A stretch of DNA of 31,009 bases from a virus, in IMG/VR virus record IMGVR_UViG_3300011420_000169, positions 1 through 31,009 of that record. One strand, written 5' to 3'. Below the pieces are notes generated by a model. That model did no database searches. It saw nothing but the letters and a program-made list of their open reading frames with translations, and was not told the DNA's origin. Shown piece after piece: positions 7,561-15,767 of the stretch. A program made the translations under genes and the position numbers. Within the stretch, counting starts at the first letter, position 1. Every line of letters starts with the position of its first letter.

Positions 7561-7755
7561 TTACAAATCGCGTATCTGCTCCGCCTTAGAAGGAATACAC
7601 GCGCCAAACAAAACTTCGTCGGTCTTCGGGTCAAGCTCTAAAGCAGCAACCTTAGTCCGCCCGTACTCCACACACGAAGCCGCGTCGTTAAAAGGCTTCC
7701 GCTCAACTTCTAAAACCCCAAGCGACATCCAGACAATTAAAGCAATAACAATCAT
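7561..7755 (-). CDS. Small membrane-anchored or secreted protein (64 aa)
   Basis: A 64-residue protein with an N-terminal hydrophobic helix (MIVIALIVWMSLGVL) followed by a polar domain with two cysteines (ASCVEYG and FGACIPS) that could form a disulfide if exported. The ATG at 7755 overlaps the portal stop codon (ATGA). Its place beside the holin fits a spanin-like or periplasmic accessory role, but no family is recognised. Confidence 0.65.
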   Translation of the reverse strand: MIVIALIVWMSLGVLEVERKPFNDAASCVEYGRTKVAALELDPKTDEVLFGACIPSKAEQIRDL

Positions 7756-9863
7756 TCTTCGGACTCCTCGTTTTTAGTTTTTTCAGGGGCAGCGGCCTTG
7801 ATAACTTCCTTCTGGATATCCATCCGGCCTTTTTCCAATGCAAGCTGGCCCTTCTGCAAATCAACCTGGCCCTTCATCTGCGCCACTTGACCCTTAATCT
7901 TTTCGTTCTCGCCCTTCTGTCTTTCTACCTCGACCTGCGATTGATCTTGCGATTCAGGAACCTGCTTCTTTATTAGCTCTTTCTCGATCTCCGTCTTACT
8001 CTTAAGCTCCTGGGTCGTTTCCGGTGCATTTTCTCGCACCCACTGCGCGACCTGCGGAGCCCCCATCTTGTCGTAATAGAAAGCCCGCTCCATCGGGGGT
8101 AATTGATCGATTGTCGCGTTGATCGAAATCTTAGGCTCCGTCGGAGGCGGCTTACCCTGCTCCTCGATCTCCTTCGCAAACTCGTTCTTGTCCCGAAGGT
8201 CGCTCATGAGAATCATCTTTTTCATCCAAAACGGCCCAAGCTGCTGAAGCTGTGGAACATACTGCAACAACAACGCCCACTGCTCCTGCTGGAGTGTTTC
8301 GGTGTCCGCAAAATCGGACGCAACAACGTCATATTGCGCGGACTTAATCTTTTGCAGCAAAGGGACCGTGAGATTTACAACCCTCGACTTCTCTTCACTG
8401 TCCGTAATCAACAAAGTCTTTTCTTTGGTAAAATAATTCTGCACCCGCTCAAGCACTACTCGCCCGGTGATCTTTCGTGTGCGACGAAGGTTTGAAAAGA
8501 GCCGCGCTACGGGCTTGTTCGACTCCGAAAACTTGCGCTTAAGCCCTGCGGCTGAACGGATCTCTTGGGTGTTCTGCGCGATACGAGGATCGACGCCAGT
8601 AATCCGATAATAGTCTTCTTTCGAAGCCCCGTGCATGGCAAACTGTGATTGTGCCAACTCAAGGTTATTGCGTAGAAGAATTTTTTCTTGAGCTAAAGCC
8701 CCATCTTCAACAGTCGCAACTCCGTCCGGCTTATGGATCTCTTCTTGGTATAGATCCTTATCGGTAATAGCCCCACGCTCCGCGATAGTCTGATTCGAAT
8801 TCAACAAGTGTAAGGCTTTCGACTCTCTCTTATTGATAGCGTCCTGCATCGTCAACGCGAGAGAGATAGGGCCATAAGGAGCCCCGTTTTTCTTTCGATA
8901 CACCCAATAAGGAATCAGCGAATAATACTTGTTTCGTGTGACCTTGTGCTCAAGCAGAATCCGCGAAGTAAAAACCGCGGTACAAAGCTTTTTCTTGAGG
9001 CGTTCAATCTTCTCGTAATCAACGCCCTCTTCAAGATCCTTGACTAATTCCTTGCCTTCTTCTTCCTGTACGGTCTGACCGTCTATGAGATAGATGCACT
9101 CGCGAACCGGCTTCTTATACTCCATCGTGACAAGACGAATCTTGCGCCGCTCGCAGTCCACATAATTTGCATTCTTAAATGCATCAACCGAGCTAATCTG
9201 TGACCCCATGCCCGTCTGTTCGTCGGACACAAGCCCTTCAAGCTCTGCCTTGGCCTTGGGGTATTTTGCGACTACATCTTCAAGCGGAAACCATTTTGCC
9301 GTGGCGACAAAGTTTGCATCTTCGTTCCAATCGTAGCGCCGTGAATCGGGGTCCGGATAAACCGACAACACGTCTTCGTGCTGAATCTTGATTTCCGGCT
9401 GATACAGGTCATCGAATTCAACACGAACAGCCAAAACACCGGCCCCGGACGTGAACCCGTCGGCGGCCATATCCGTTTCCTCGAATTCAAGATCGTTCGA
9501 TTGACGAACGTAAAGAAAGACATCGGTGAGAGCATCGGCCCCCGCCTTGTCTTCCGCGTCATTACGGCCCCGAAATCCAATCCTGTATTGCTGCTCGGTA
9601 AGTTGCCCCATTAAAGTAGAGACTGTAACCGACACCTGGTTGTTCACCGTAGGGGGCTGTCCACGCTCCTCAAGAATCGCCAACTCTTCTTTGGTCCACT
9701 GATTACCCTCGCAATACTGAAAACAGCGGATCATCTCCTTACGAGCATCGATCCATGAGGGATGGTCCAGCGCATAGGAAAAGTAGCCGTCTAGCTTAAC
9801 TAGAAGCTCCTCTTTCTCTTTTGCGCTTTTCGCTTCTTTTTCTGGATCGGCTTCGTAAGGCAT
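7752..9863 (-). CDS. Portal protein, P22-like
   Basis: A 703-residue portal protein that forms the dodecameric DNA channel at the head vertex. The N-terminal region matches large P22-type portals: YFSYALDHPSWIDARKEMIRC, then CEGNQWTKEELAILEERGQP, PTVNNQVSVTVSTLMGQ (intermembrane-like wing), RNDAEDKAGADALTDV, and later ITGVDPRIAQNTQEIRSAAGLKRK. The C-terminal 80 residues form a long Gln/Lys/Glu coiled coil (SQVEVERQKGENEKIKG and repeats of MKGQ/LQKGQ/LEKG), consistent with a barrel-like helix bundle. The ATG at 9863 overlaps the terminase stop as TAATG and is preceded by GGAAAA. An upstream TTG at 9878 is less likely. Confidence 0.88.
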   Translation of the reverse strand: MPYEADPEKEAKSAKEKEELLVKLDGYFSYALDHPSWIDARKEMIRCFQYCEGNQWTKEELAILEERGQPPTVNNQVSVTVSTLMGQLTEQQYRIGFRGRNDAEDKAGADALTDVFLYVRQSNDLEFEETDMAADGFTSGAGVLAVRVEFDDLYQPEIKIQHEDVLSVYPDPDSRRYDWNEDANFVATAKWFPLEDVVAKYPKAKAELEGLVSDEQTGMGSQISSVDAFKNANYVDCERRKIRLVTMEYKKPVRECIYLIDGQTVQEEEGKELVKDLEEGVDYEKIERLKKKLCTAVFTSRILLEHKVTRNKYYSLIPYWVYRKKNGAPYGPISLALTMQDAINKRESKALHLLNSNQTIAERGAITDKDLYQEEIHKPDGVATVEDGALAQEKILLRNNLELAQSQFAMHGASKEDYYRITGVDPRIAQNTQEIRSAAGLKRKFSESNKPVARLFSNLRRTRKITGRVVLERVQNYFTKEKTLLITDSEEKSRVVNLTVPLLQKIKSAQYDVVASDFADTETLQQEQWALLLQYVPQLQQLGPFWMKKMILMSDLRDKNEFAKEIEEQGKPPPTEPKISINATIDQLPPMERAFYYDKMGAPQVAQWVRENAPETTQELKSKTEIEKELIKKQVPESQDQSQVEVERQKGENEKIKGQVAQMKGQVDLQKGQLALEKGRMDIQKEVIKAAAPEKTKNEESEE

Positions 9864-11374
9864 TATGCGGTTTTCCAACTAGTCTTAGATTTCTTACCCT
9901 TAGTTTGCTTGACGCTCTTGTTGAACATTTTCCGGATTAGATCCGGTCCCCACATTTCAGTCTGAATCAAAGAATCTGCTCTATTGGGCGAATCAACACC
10001 CCGACGCTTCATTTCCTTCTTCGTCTCGATCTTGATTTTTCCGGTCACTTCCTCGTAACGAGGGGCGTTAAGATCCCCGTGAAGCAACGGGTCGTCCGGA
10101 ATGGACAGGAACCCTTTTTCGAAAGACGTTCGTGTTCGCCACCAAAGTTCGTCACGAAGCCGGTAGAACCGGTGAGCATTAAAAGCAGTGTTCGCAACGT
10201 TGATCCCGTAAACATCAATCTTCGCGGCTTCAAGTCGTTTCCTCAGTCCGCCCTCAATACCCCACCCGACGCCGATAGAATCTAGCAGCAACGCTTTCGG
10301 CGCAGGGTCATTCGCGAGGATCTCGCGAGATGCCCACTCAATCAACGCGTTCGACTCTGAATAGCCCGCCACTTGCAGCGGAGCTACAAGAGGCCCTGTT
10401 CTATGTAGGAGACAGCTTTCATCTCCCCCCGCGCCAACGTCCAGCGAATATATTGTTGGATCGTCGGACACGACTTCCATCTCACGATCTACGGCATCAA
10501 TAATCCATTCCCACGGAATGACCGTGTTCTCCCCTGAGAGAGGGGGCAAGCCAAGAACTCGAATACGAAAGGTGTTACTTTCTCTTCCGTATTTTTTCTC
10601 CAACCGCTCAACAGAATCCTTCGTAACTATCTCGGACTCTTCCGCGTTCCACCGATAAGCCATCCAGTTTTCCCGGTCGCGGTTGTGCGTGTCATATGCA
10701 AAGCCCTTAGCCCGCGTCGGATTAAAGAACAGGAGGCAAAGGTTACACATTCGTGTAAGGGTAGACTCAAGGGGACGAAACACGGGGTCCGGAATACCGG
10801 ACGCTTCATCACCGATGATAAGGAGATAATCTTCGTGCAGTCCGGCCAACGTCTCTGCTTGTTCTTCCGCGCTGTTCCTCGTGTTCGCGGTGCGTGTGAC
10901 GGCGAACCACTGTTGACCCAACGCTTCATTGAAATAGAACTTATCAGTCTGCCAAGTGAACCAGTCCTTAAGCTTCGAACGTTGATGCCACTTCGCCAAC
11001 TCCGCCCACAAAGTAATCTGCAACTGCTTAGCTGACGGCGACGTAACAGCGATCTTCGCGAAAGGAAAACAAGTAAGGAACCAAATTATCACCCACGAAG
11101 CGGAAGCACCTTTGCCAGTCCCAACACCACTCATCACGCTTGTACCAAACTTGCGGTTTAAAATCTGCTCGCGTTCAGTGACAGGGAATCCGTCTATAAG
11201 CTTGCCCGTCGCGTTCCACTTGTAAACCTTAATCTTCGCCCAGACCATTTCGCACAACTCTATGAGGTAGGCTTTCTGCTGTGCGGAAGGGTCAATGCCG
11301 AAAACATCCTTAACGAACTTAGGAATATCCTTAGCCCAAGTAAGGATTATACTGGCTTGCTCGGACTTAGGCAT
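9863..11374 (-). CDS. Terminase large subunit (packaging ATPase and nuclease)
   Basis: A 503-residue terminase. ATPase motifs: Walker A GVGTGKG (83-89), Walker B LLIIGDE (184-190) with a catalytic acidic pair, and coupling motif FFNPT (216-220). Nuclease domain, RNase-H type: LDVGAGGDES with D312, LLLDSIGVGWGI (about 355-366) and the C-terminal acidic DSPNRADSL. It cuts concatemeric DNA and drives it into the prohead through the portal. The gene overlaps the small upstream gene by 8 bp and is followed directly by the portal gene, the usual order. The subtype (headful or cos) cannot be read by eye. Confidence 0.92.
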   Translation of the reverse strand: MPKSEQASIILTWAKDIPKFVKDVFGIDPSAQQKAYLIELCEMVWAKIKVYKWNATGKLIDGFPVTEREQILNRKFGTSVMSGVGTGKGASASWVIIWFLTCFPFAKIAVTSPSAKQLQITLWAELAKWHQRSKLKDWFTWQTDKFYFNEALGQQWFAVTRTANTRNSAEEQAETLAGLHEDYLLIIGDEASGIPDPVFRPLESTLTRMCNLCLLFFNPTRAKGFAYDTHNRDRENWMAYRWNAEESEIVTKDSVERLEKKYGRESNTFRIRVLGLPPLSGENTVIPWEWIIDAVDREMEVVSDDPTIYSLDVGAGGDESCLLHRTGPLVAPLQVAGYSESNALIEWASREILANDPAPKALLLDSIGVGWGIEGGLRKRLEAAKIDVYGINVANTAFNAHRFYRLRDELWWRTRTSFEKGFLSIPDDPLLHGDLNAPRYEEVTGKIKIETKKEMKRRGVDSPNRADSLIQTEMWGPDLIRKMFNKSVKQTKGKKSKTSWKTA

Positions 11375-11570
11375 TACCTTGAGCCCCCATCGAAATAAAC
11401 TTGCAGACCTCTGTAAGCTCTGCCCGTTCGTCGTCCGACACTTCCCCGCCGTCCGAATGGCGCAGGCCCCAAAATAAATGGCCGTCTTCGAAAAAGGGCC
11501 TTAGCAGAAAATCTTTGTACTGAAACAGGGGCGGGGTGCGGGTGACTTCATTAATCGGCGCAATAGACAT
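11367..11570 (-). CDS. Hypothetical protein between terminase genes (67 aa)
   Basis: A 67-residue protein from the ATG at 11570 (MSIAPINEVTRTPPLFQYKD) with a compact mixed composition (RPFFEDGHLFWGLRHSDGGEVSDDERAEL). Upstream in-frame starts would lie inside the neighbouring gene. It overlaps the preceding gene by 20 bp and the large terminase by 8 bp, which suggests coupled translation. The Shine-Dalgarno is weak. No family is recognised. Confidence 0.55.
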   Translation of the reverse strand: MSIAPINEVTRTPPLFQYKDFLLRPFFEDGHLFWGLRHSDGGEVSDDERAELTEVCKFISMGAQGNA

Positions 11571-11856
11571 AGAGCTTGCCGTGTCCGAGGGTAGGGATGA
11601 TAAGTCCGTTGACCGGAAGCGGGGGATTGAACATAGTCGGCGGAGAGAGTGGAAAAAAAGCATTGTTCACCGTACCCTCATCAAGCAGTGTGTCTTCCCA
11701 AATAGCGTTACCGTTCTTGTCTGTAAGCACAGCCGCATCGCCGATGGTGGTAGCGCCGACCCACCGAATAGCGGTGACGGCCAAGCGACGATGAGTGACT
11801 ACCGTGGCGGCTGCTGTGTCAAGTACGATTACGTTTTGTCCAACTACGTTTGCCAT
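11551..11856 (-). CDS. Putative small structural protein (101 aa)
   Basis: A 101-residue, mostly beta-type protein: VGQNVIVLDTAAATVVTHRRLAVTAIRWVGA, then AVLTDKNGNAIWEDTLLDE, and a C-terminal PVNGLIIPTLGHGKLYVYCAD. The regular beta pattern and NGL-IPTL-HGKLYVY ending look like a small virion-associated protein, but I cannot name a family. It lies in the packaging cluster and follows a clear Shine-Dalgarno (AAAAGGAAA). Confidence 0.65.
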   Translation of the reverse strand: MANVVGQNVIVLDTAAATVVTHRRLAVTAIRWVGATTIGDAAVLTDKNGNAIWEDTLLDEGTVNNAFFPLSPPTMFNPPLPVNGLIIPTLGHGKLYVYCAD

Positions 11857-11867
11857 GATTTTCCTTT

Positions 11868-12095
11868 TTAAAACTTTTTTGCATTTTCGACGGACTTGAT
11901 AATTTTGAATTCGTGGTCGTCAAGATACAGGTAATATTCTGAGAGACCCACGCCCGACTTAACGAACTTCACAAGCACACGGTTGACCGGAGGGACAAGC
12001 TCATCGCACTTGATATTTTCGACAACGTAGCCGATAGCGTCCGGTCGTGCCCAATGATTCGAAAGCACTTTGATCTTATCACCGGCTGAAGCCAT
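11868..12095 (-). CDS. Hypothetical protein with a KOW/SH3-like look (75 aa)
   Basis: A 75-residue protein (ASAGDKIKVLSNHWARPDAIGYVVENIKCDELVPP...LVKFVKSG...YYLYLDDHEFKII). The opening GDKIKVL...GYVVE followed by paired beta strands resembles a small SH3/KOW-type barrel, but this is a weak visual similarity. It sits 1 bp after the small terminase gene in the same direction. Confidence 0.6.
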   Translation of the reverse strand: MASAGDKIKVLSNHWARPDAIGYVVENIKCDELVPPVNRVLVKFVKSGVGLSEYYLYLDDHEFKIIKSVENAKKF

Positions 12096-12096
12096 T

Positions 12097-12528
12097 TTAC
12101 TTTTCGAATTTCGACTCTTCTTCGTGGGCTTCCATGATGATCTTCGTCAGGGTTGCGACATTCGCCGTGCTCTTTCCCTCAAGTAATCGTAGCTGTTGAA
12201 AAGAGCGATCCATGAGAGCGATTGATTCGATTGGGTTCATCGTCGCGGCTAGATCGTGAAGGCGGTCCTTGGCCCGCACGTTCAGCACTGTTAAATCCCA
12301 AATCTCTTTTTCTTTGATCTGCTGAATTTTCTGTTCCATGCGCGGGTCCGTGTAGGCTTCCCGATTGGCGAGATACTTGTCGATGGTGTGTCCGCTCATC
12401 CCGGTTCGCTTCTCAATCGCGTACTTGCTGTTTCCCATGTCGCGGAGCGCGAACAATTCGGCTTTCTCTTGTCGAGTAAGCTTCTTACCCCTCTTTCTAT
12501 GCCTTACTACACGCGGCGGCTTCATCAT
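12097..12528 (-). CDS. Putative terminase small subunit (HTH DNA-binding)
   Basis: A 143-residue protein. A basic N-terminus (PRVVRHRKRGKKLTRQEKAEL) leads into a helix-turn-helix, LFALRDMGNSKYAIEKRTGMSGHTIDKYLANR (about 25-56). A helical C-terminal domain follows with a Glu/Lys-rich end. This is the arrangement of small terminase subunits that recognise the packaging site, and it is the first gene of the leftward packaging and head operon, upstream of the large subunit and portal. No exact family is claimed. The first ATG at 12528 has AGGGG upstream; a second ATG follows immediately. Confidence 0.72.
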   Translation of the reverse strand: MMKPPRVVRHRKRGKKLTRQEKAELFALRDMGNSKYAIEKRTGMSGHTIDKYLANREAYTDPRMEQKIQQIKEKEIWDLTVLNVRAKDRLHDLAATMNPIESIALMDRSFQQLRLLEGKSTANVATLTKIIMEAHEEESKFEK

Positions 12529-13116
12529 GGACGTACCCCTTCAATATAAGTATGCCAACCGCCGAGTTTTGACCAGAAAGTTTAGGCCGGAAAAGTGGTG
12601 AAGGGTCTGGAAATGTTGAAGAAAAAAATATTTTTCTCTTTTTATTTTTGACATGCGGTAAACGCCACTAGCCCAGGTATCCACCCTTCCCATCCCCCGG
12701 TGCCCCGTACCTAAGCCCCGGTCTCGAATCCCGTGATATTGCTGATAATTTATAACTAGGGGATGAAGAGAGCAAAGCCCGGTCGGCTTGGGCGTGTAAT
12801 ATAAGCTAACGATTTCGCTAGATTATATGTAAACGTTCTTTACTTTAGTGGATCGAGCGTAACCCCGGTGACAACGATAGACCTATTATTGACAGCACAA
12901 AGCCTTGTGTTGTCGCATAGTTGCCAGTGAAGTGACGTAAATGTCCAAGCGCTTGACACTTATGTAAGCCCCGCTGACATTTCTCTTTTTGTTCGTCTGC
13001 CAAATAGTCACTGGTTACGACATGATAAGCCAAAATGTCATATAACCTTATGGCATGTAAGATGCTAAGCTTACTATCAAGTTCGAATCAACACAAAACT
13101 GAAAGGAGCAAATAAA
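12529..13116. promoter_or_regulatory. Divergent intergenic control region between late (left) and early (right) genes
   Basis: This 588-bp gap holds no convincing gene and separates leftward packaging genes from rightward early genes, so it must hold outward promoters. Seen on the plus strand: TTGACA hexamers at 12648-12653, 12889-12894 and 12953-12958. The last is followed after 17 bp by a weak -10 (GACATT). Also seen: an A/T tract at 12619-12649, a near-perfect dyad GACAGCACAA-AGCC-TTGTGTTGTC at 12891-12914 overlapping one TTGACA, and a second hyphenated dyad at 13013-13047. Both dyads are good operator candidates. Promoter calls are tentative. Confidence 0.5.
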
Positions 13117-13242
13117 ATGAAGACAAGCGAATACCTCAAGCAAGTAAGACTAGCAATCGCGCTCGGTGATAGGCGTGGTTTGCAAATCTTACTTGACCGG
13201 TATAAGATTGCGGATGAAGTCTGCACTATCGTTAAGGAGTAA
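13117..13242 (+). CDS. Small early protein (41 aa)
   Basis: The ATG at 13117, with the strong Shine-Dalgarno AAAGGAGC 8 nt upstream, opens a 41-codon frame (MKTSEYLKQVRLAIALGDRR...). The product is a short helical, basic polypeptide with no recognised family. It is the first rightward gene after the control region and is followed 5 bp later by the next small gene, so it is likely the promoter-proximal gene of the early operon. Confidence 0.6.
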   Translation: MKTSEYLKQVRLAIALGDRRGLQILLDRYKIADEVCTIVKE

Positions 13243-13247
13243 TTGTA

Positions 13248-13469
13248 ATGCCAACAGCAACAAAGATCAAAACAGACCTGGAAGCAAAGGCTAGAATCAC
13301 AGCAGAGCATACTGAAGTATTAGCCGTGTTTACTCCGTATGCAGTGACAAAGGCTTCATACTTCGATCTAGCAAGGCATATTGCAAAGATCGAAGAAAAC
13401 GCAACTGGAAGTAAGTTCGAACCATTGTACTCCGATCAAGGATTCTGTTTAATCCGCAAAGCAAAGTAA
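13248..13469 (+). CDS. Small early protein (73 aa)
   Basis: A 73-residue protein (PTATKIKTDLEAKARITAEHTEVL...) preceded by AAGGAGT. It has an amphipathic N-terminal helix and a short C-terminal beta-type segment (GFCLIRKAK). No motif is recognised. It lies between the 41-aa gene and the DUF932 gene in the rightward early cluster. Confidence 0.65.
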   Translation: MPTATKIKTDLEAKARITAEHTEVLAVFTPYAVTKASYFDLARHIAKIEENATGSKFEPLYSDQGFCLIRKAK

Positions 13470-13508
13470 TGTAGCAAGTCGCGAATAATGTGAAAGGATA
13501 AAATCACT

Positions 13509-14573
13509 ATGTCGCATGAACTGTACAGTAACGATGATATGGTCTACGTGGGTGCTGCACCTTGGCATGGCTTAGGTGAATCAGTTGACTCGATTGACTC
13601 TCTCCCTCGGTGCTTAGACTGGCAAGTATGTAAGCTAGGCATGTCGTTCCGGTTTGAATCGCAAGGTGAGCGTTTCGAATTTGACAGCCAATATAAAGCA
13701 TTGGTTCGAAGTGACAACCATGCAGAGCTAGGCATAGCAACGGATCAATACGAACCCCATCAAAACGCTAAGCTATGGGAAACCTTTAAATCCTTCTGTG
13801 ACGCTGGAAACATGAAGATTGAGACAGCGGGCACTCTCCGTGGTGGCAAGATTGTTTGGATACTCGCAAAGATTGATCGGGGTTTCTCGATCAACGGCGA
13901 CAAACAAGAACTATATGCTTTGATTGCTACCGCTCACGACCGAAGTATGGTTACTTCAATCAAGCCGACGTATATAAGAGTAGTCTGCTATAATACTCTC
14001 TCCGCAGCGCTGACAAGCTTGGAAGGAGCATTCAAGCAATCACACCGGAGTGACTTCAATGGCAAGAGAGCTAAGGATTTTGTCGCTCATTCAATCCTAG
14101 GGTTTGAAGACTATCAGAAACAAGTGATAACGCTCACCGCTATCGATCTTACATCGATCAATCGTCCAATCTCCGAAGCATACGCCACGGAGTTAGTTAA
14201 CACGGATCTGTTTAACAGTGCCGCAAGCGCAATTACTCACACCGACATTACTAAGGAAATGGATGCAATGGCTCGTAAGCAATTCGTCCGTCTTCTAACA
14301 GAGAATGATAGCGCGTCAAGAGAGTTTTGCACCCTCGTAGAAAAGGATGCTAACAGACCTGTTAAGCACCTACTGCACGACATTAAGACGGAGCAAGCTG
14401 GCATCGCAAATAAGACGGCCTGGGGAATGTTTAACGGAGTAACTCGCTACATCGATCATACTCACGGTCGCAACGCTGACAACCGTCTGTCTAATGCGTG
14501 GTTCGGTACGGGCGCAGCTGTCAAGAGCAAGGGAATGGCTCTAGCTCTGGACTACGCCGACGCTTTGGTCTAG
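13509..14573 (+). CDS. DUF932 / TIGR03299 phage-plasmid-like protein
   Basis: A 354-residue protein matching the DUF932/TIGR03299 family found in phages and plasmids. Family traits seen: VGAAPWHGLG near the N-terminus (15-24), YKALVRSDNHAELGIA (about 63-78) followed by Y-PHQN, GTLRGGKIVWILAKI (about 108-122), TSIKPTYIRVVCYNTLSAAL, and a late NTAWG-like segment KTAWGMFNGVTRYIDHTHGR with W-GTGA near the end. The family's function is unresolved, although its members are common early genes in phages. AAAGGAT precedes the ATG. A 12-bp hairpin follows the stop codon. Confidence 0.85.
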   Translation: MSHELYSNDDMVYVGAAPWHGLGESVDSIDSLPRCLDWQVCKLGMSFRFESQGERFEFDSQYKALVRSDNHAELGIATDQYEPHQNAKLWETFKSFCDAGNMKIETAGTLRGGKIVWILAKIDRGFSINGDKQELYALIATAHDRSMVTSIKPTYIRVVCYNTLSAALTSLEGAFKQSHRSDFNGKRAKDFVAHSILGFEDYQKQVITLTAIDLTSINRPISEAYATELVNTDLFNSAASAITHTDITKEMDAMARKQFVRLLTENDSASREFCTLVEKDANRPVKHLLHDIKTEQAGIANKTAWGMFNGVTRYIDHTHGRNADNRLSNAWFGTGAAVKSKGMALALDYADALV

Positions 14574-14582
14574 TGCCTTGTT

Positions 14583-14611
14583 AGGGTGAAGAGGGTAAGC
14601 CTCTTCGCCTT
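14583..14611 (+). terminator. Hairpin after the DUF932 gene, possible terminator or processing site
   Basis: A 12-bp stem with two G-U pairs (AGGGTGAAGAGG / CCTCTTCGCCTT) and the loop GTAAG begins 9 bp after the DUF932 stop codon. It is followed by TATAGAGGG rather than a U-tract. It may be a weak terminator or an mRNA 3'-end stabiliser that separates this abundant early transcript from downstream genes. Confidence 0.5.
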
Positions 14612-14640
14612 ATAGAGGGTACTAGTTAGGAGATATGAAA

Positions 14641-14820
14641 ATGAAAAATAATAAAACAATAGCCAACAGTTTAATAAGTGAAGGCTTTGATAAGACCTAT
14701 ATCCGCAGCGGCATCGTCCATGTACAATGCTCGCAATGTGAAAGTCTCGTTATCTGCGGAATCCCGGCGCATGAACGTGGTTGCCCTAACATAAAGCCTA
14801 AGCAAACAGAAAAGGAGTAA
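14641..14820 (+). CDS. Small Cys/His protein with a zinc-ribbon-like motif (59 aa)
   Basis: From the ATG at 14641 (AGGAG 8 nt upstream; the ATG at 14635 is too close to it), a 59-residue protein. It carries C-x2-C-(x6)-CGIPAHERGC, giving Cys/Cys/His/Cys zinc ligands. The GIPAHERGCPN tail is a pattern seen in small phage proteins. It may bind nucleic acid, but no function is known. The next gene starts 3 bp after its stop. Confidence 0.6.
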   Translation: MKNNKTIANSLISEGFDKTYIRSGIVHVQCSQCESLVICGIPAHERGCPNIKPKQTEKE

Positions 14821-14823
14821 AGA

Positions 14824-15051
14824 ATGGCAAGAGCATACCGTTTTAGAGTTATTGAGTATTTTTCATACTACGCCGTGCGAGATACTTGGTCCGGTAAAGA
14901 GCATGCTATGTCCGACGGAGTGGAATGCTTATTCACTAAGACCGGTAGATCCATGAGACCCGGTAGTGAATACTTCCGGAAGGCATGGGAAAAAGCTTTA
15001 AACGAAAATAGTAACGATACGGCGGAAGCCTATTTCAATGAGGAAAGGTAG
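14824..15051 (+). CDS. Conserved-type phage protein (75 aa)
   Basis: A 75-residue protein (ARAYRFRVIEYFSYYAVRDTWSGKEHAMSDGVECLF...RPGSEYFRKAWEKALNENSNDTAEAYF). The pattern RDT-SG-EH-MSDGV-LFT and GSE-FR-AWE-ALN recurs in phage hypothetical proteins as I recall, but its role is unknown. AAAGGAG lies upstream and the gene follows the zinc-ribbon protein by 3 bp. Confidence 0.7.
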   Translation: MARAYRFRVIEYFSYYAVRDTWSGKEHAMSDGVECLFTKTGRSMRPGSEYFRKAWEKALNENSNDTAEAYFNEER

Positions 15052-15058
15052 ACCAACC

Positions 15059-15217
15059 ATGCCAGGACATTATTACTTATATACTGTTGACGTGAAGCGG
15101 AACGGAGTCTATCAACGTGAACAGCACACCGGGTGCAATATATGGGAGATAGCAGGCAAGCTTTCATTGCCGCTGGACTCGATCCGGTACGTTCACAAAG
15201 AAATAACCAGGAGGTAA
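15059..15217 (+). CDS. Small protein (52 aa), unrecognised
   Basis: The ATG at 15059 opens a 52-codon frame (PGHYYLYTVDVKRNGVYQRE...KLSLPLDSIRYVHKEITRR) preceded by AGGAAAGG. It has an aromatic-rich N-terminus and a basic C-terminus. Its stop codon overlaps the Shine-Dalgarno (CCAGGAGG) of the next gene by adjacency. The neighbours are small early genes. Function unknown. Confidence 0.55.
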   Translation: MPGHYYLYTVDVKRNGVYQREQHTGCNIWEIAGKLSLPLDSIRYVHKEITRR

Positions 15218-15219
15218 CA

Positions 15220-15654
15220 ATGGCAAGACAAAAACGCACAAAGAAGAAGTATCAAGAGCTATTCGACAACCCTGCTAGGCTATTCGGCGAAGACGCCCAA
15301 GTAGTCTTATGGCCGAATGGCGTCCCGGAGATATGGATCAAGAATCGCAACGGGACCAAAGGGGTCTGCATCACCGCAAGTGAGGGTCCAGCATGTTTCT
15401 CAGTTCGAGTCAAGCATTTCATCGGAGCATATGATTTTACAGTCTTAGCGTGTAATCCGGACTACGAACCGCAAGACATTGAACCAATCCGTGAACTAGA
15501 AGTTTGTCAGTACAACCAAGACGAAGTATCTCAAGCTTTCAAAGCGTGGTATATGGCGGATAGCCATAACAGTGAGCACCGGACGGAACTACTCAAATCA
15601 TACGAAACCTTGAAAGCGGCTAATCCGGACTATGGAGCGAGATTCAAAAAGTAG
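15220..15654 (+). CDS. Hypothetical protein (144 aa)
   Basis: The ATG at 15220 is chosen because CCAGGAGG lies 5-12 nt upstream; longer in-frame starts overlap the previous gene. The N-terminus is basic (ARQKRTKKKYQELFDN), followed by an alpha/beta-type body with paired beta strands (AQVVLWPNGVPEIWIKN, FTVLACNPDYEPQD) and a Tyr/Asp-rich helical C-terminus. No motif is recognised. Last gene before the palindrome-containing gap. Confidence 0.65.
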   Translation: MARQKRTKKKYQELFDNPARLFGEDAQVVLWPNGVPEIWIKNRNGTKGVCITASEGPACFSVRVKHFIGAYDFTVLACNPDYEPQDIEPIRELEVCQYNQDEVSQAFKAWYMADSHNSEHRTELLKSYETLKAANPDYGARFKK

Positions 15655-15767
15655 GCGCGGAAATGTTATCTTACGATCAAAGTATAGATTGCCTGTCAAC
15701 AGTGTCTTGCTTTCAGTCAATCTCTAGCGTTCGGTTAATAGCTCGGTTTCTTCAAACAGTATGTCTA

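Noticed and set aside
12764-12805. Possible 13-codon leader peptide (MKRAKPGRLGRVI) in the control region
   Set aside because: Too short and without supporting structure. AGGGG before the ATG is too close to act as a normal site.
12845-13033. Minus-strand 62-codon reading frame in the control region
   Set aside because: Starts with TTG without a Shine-Dalgarno, overlaps the two dyad motifs, and its product has no recognisable features.
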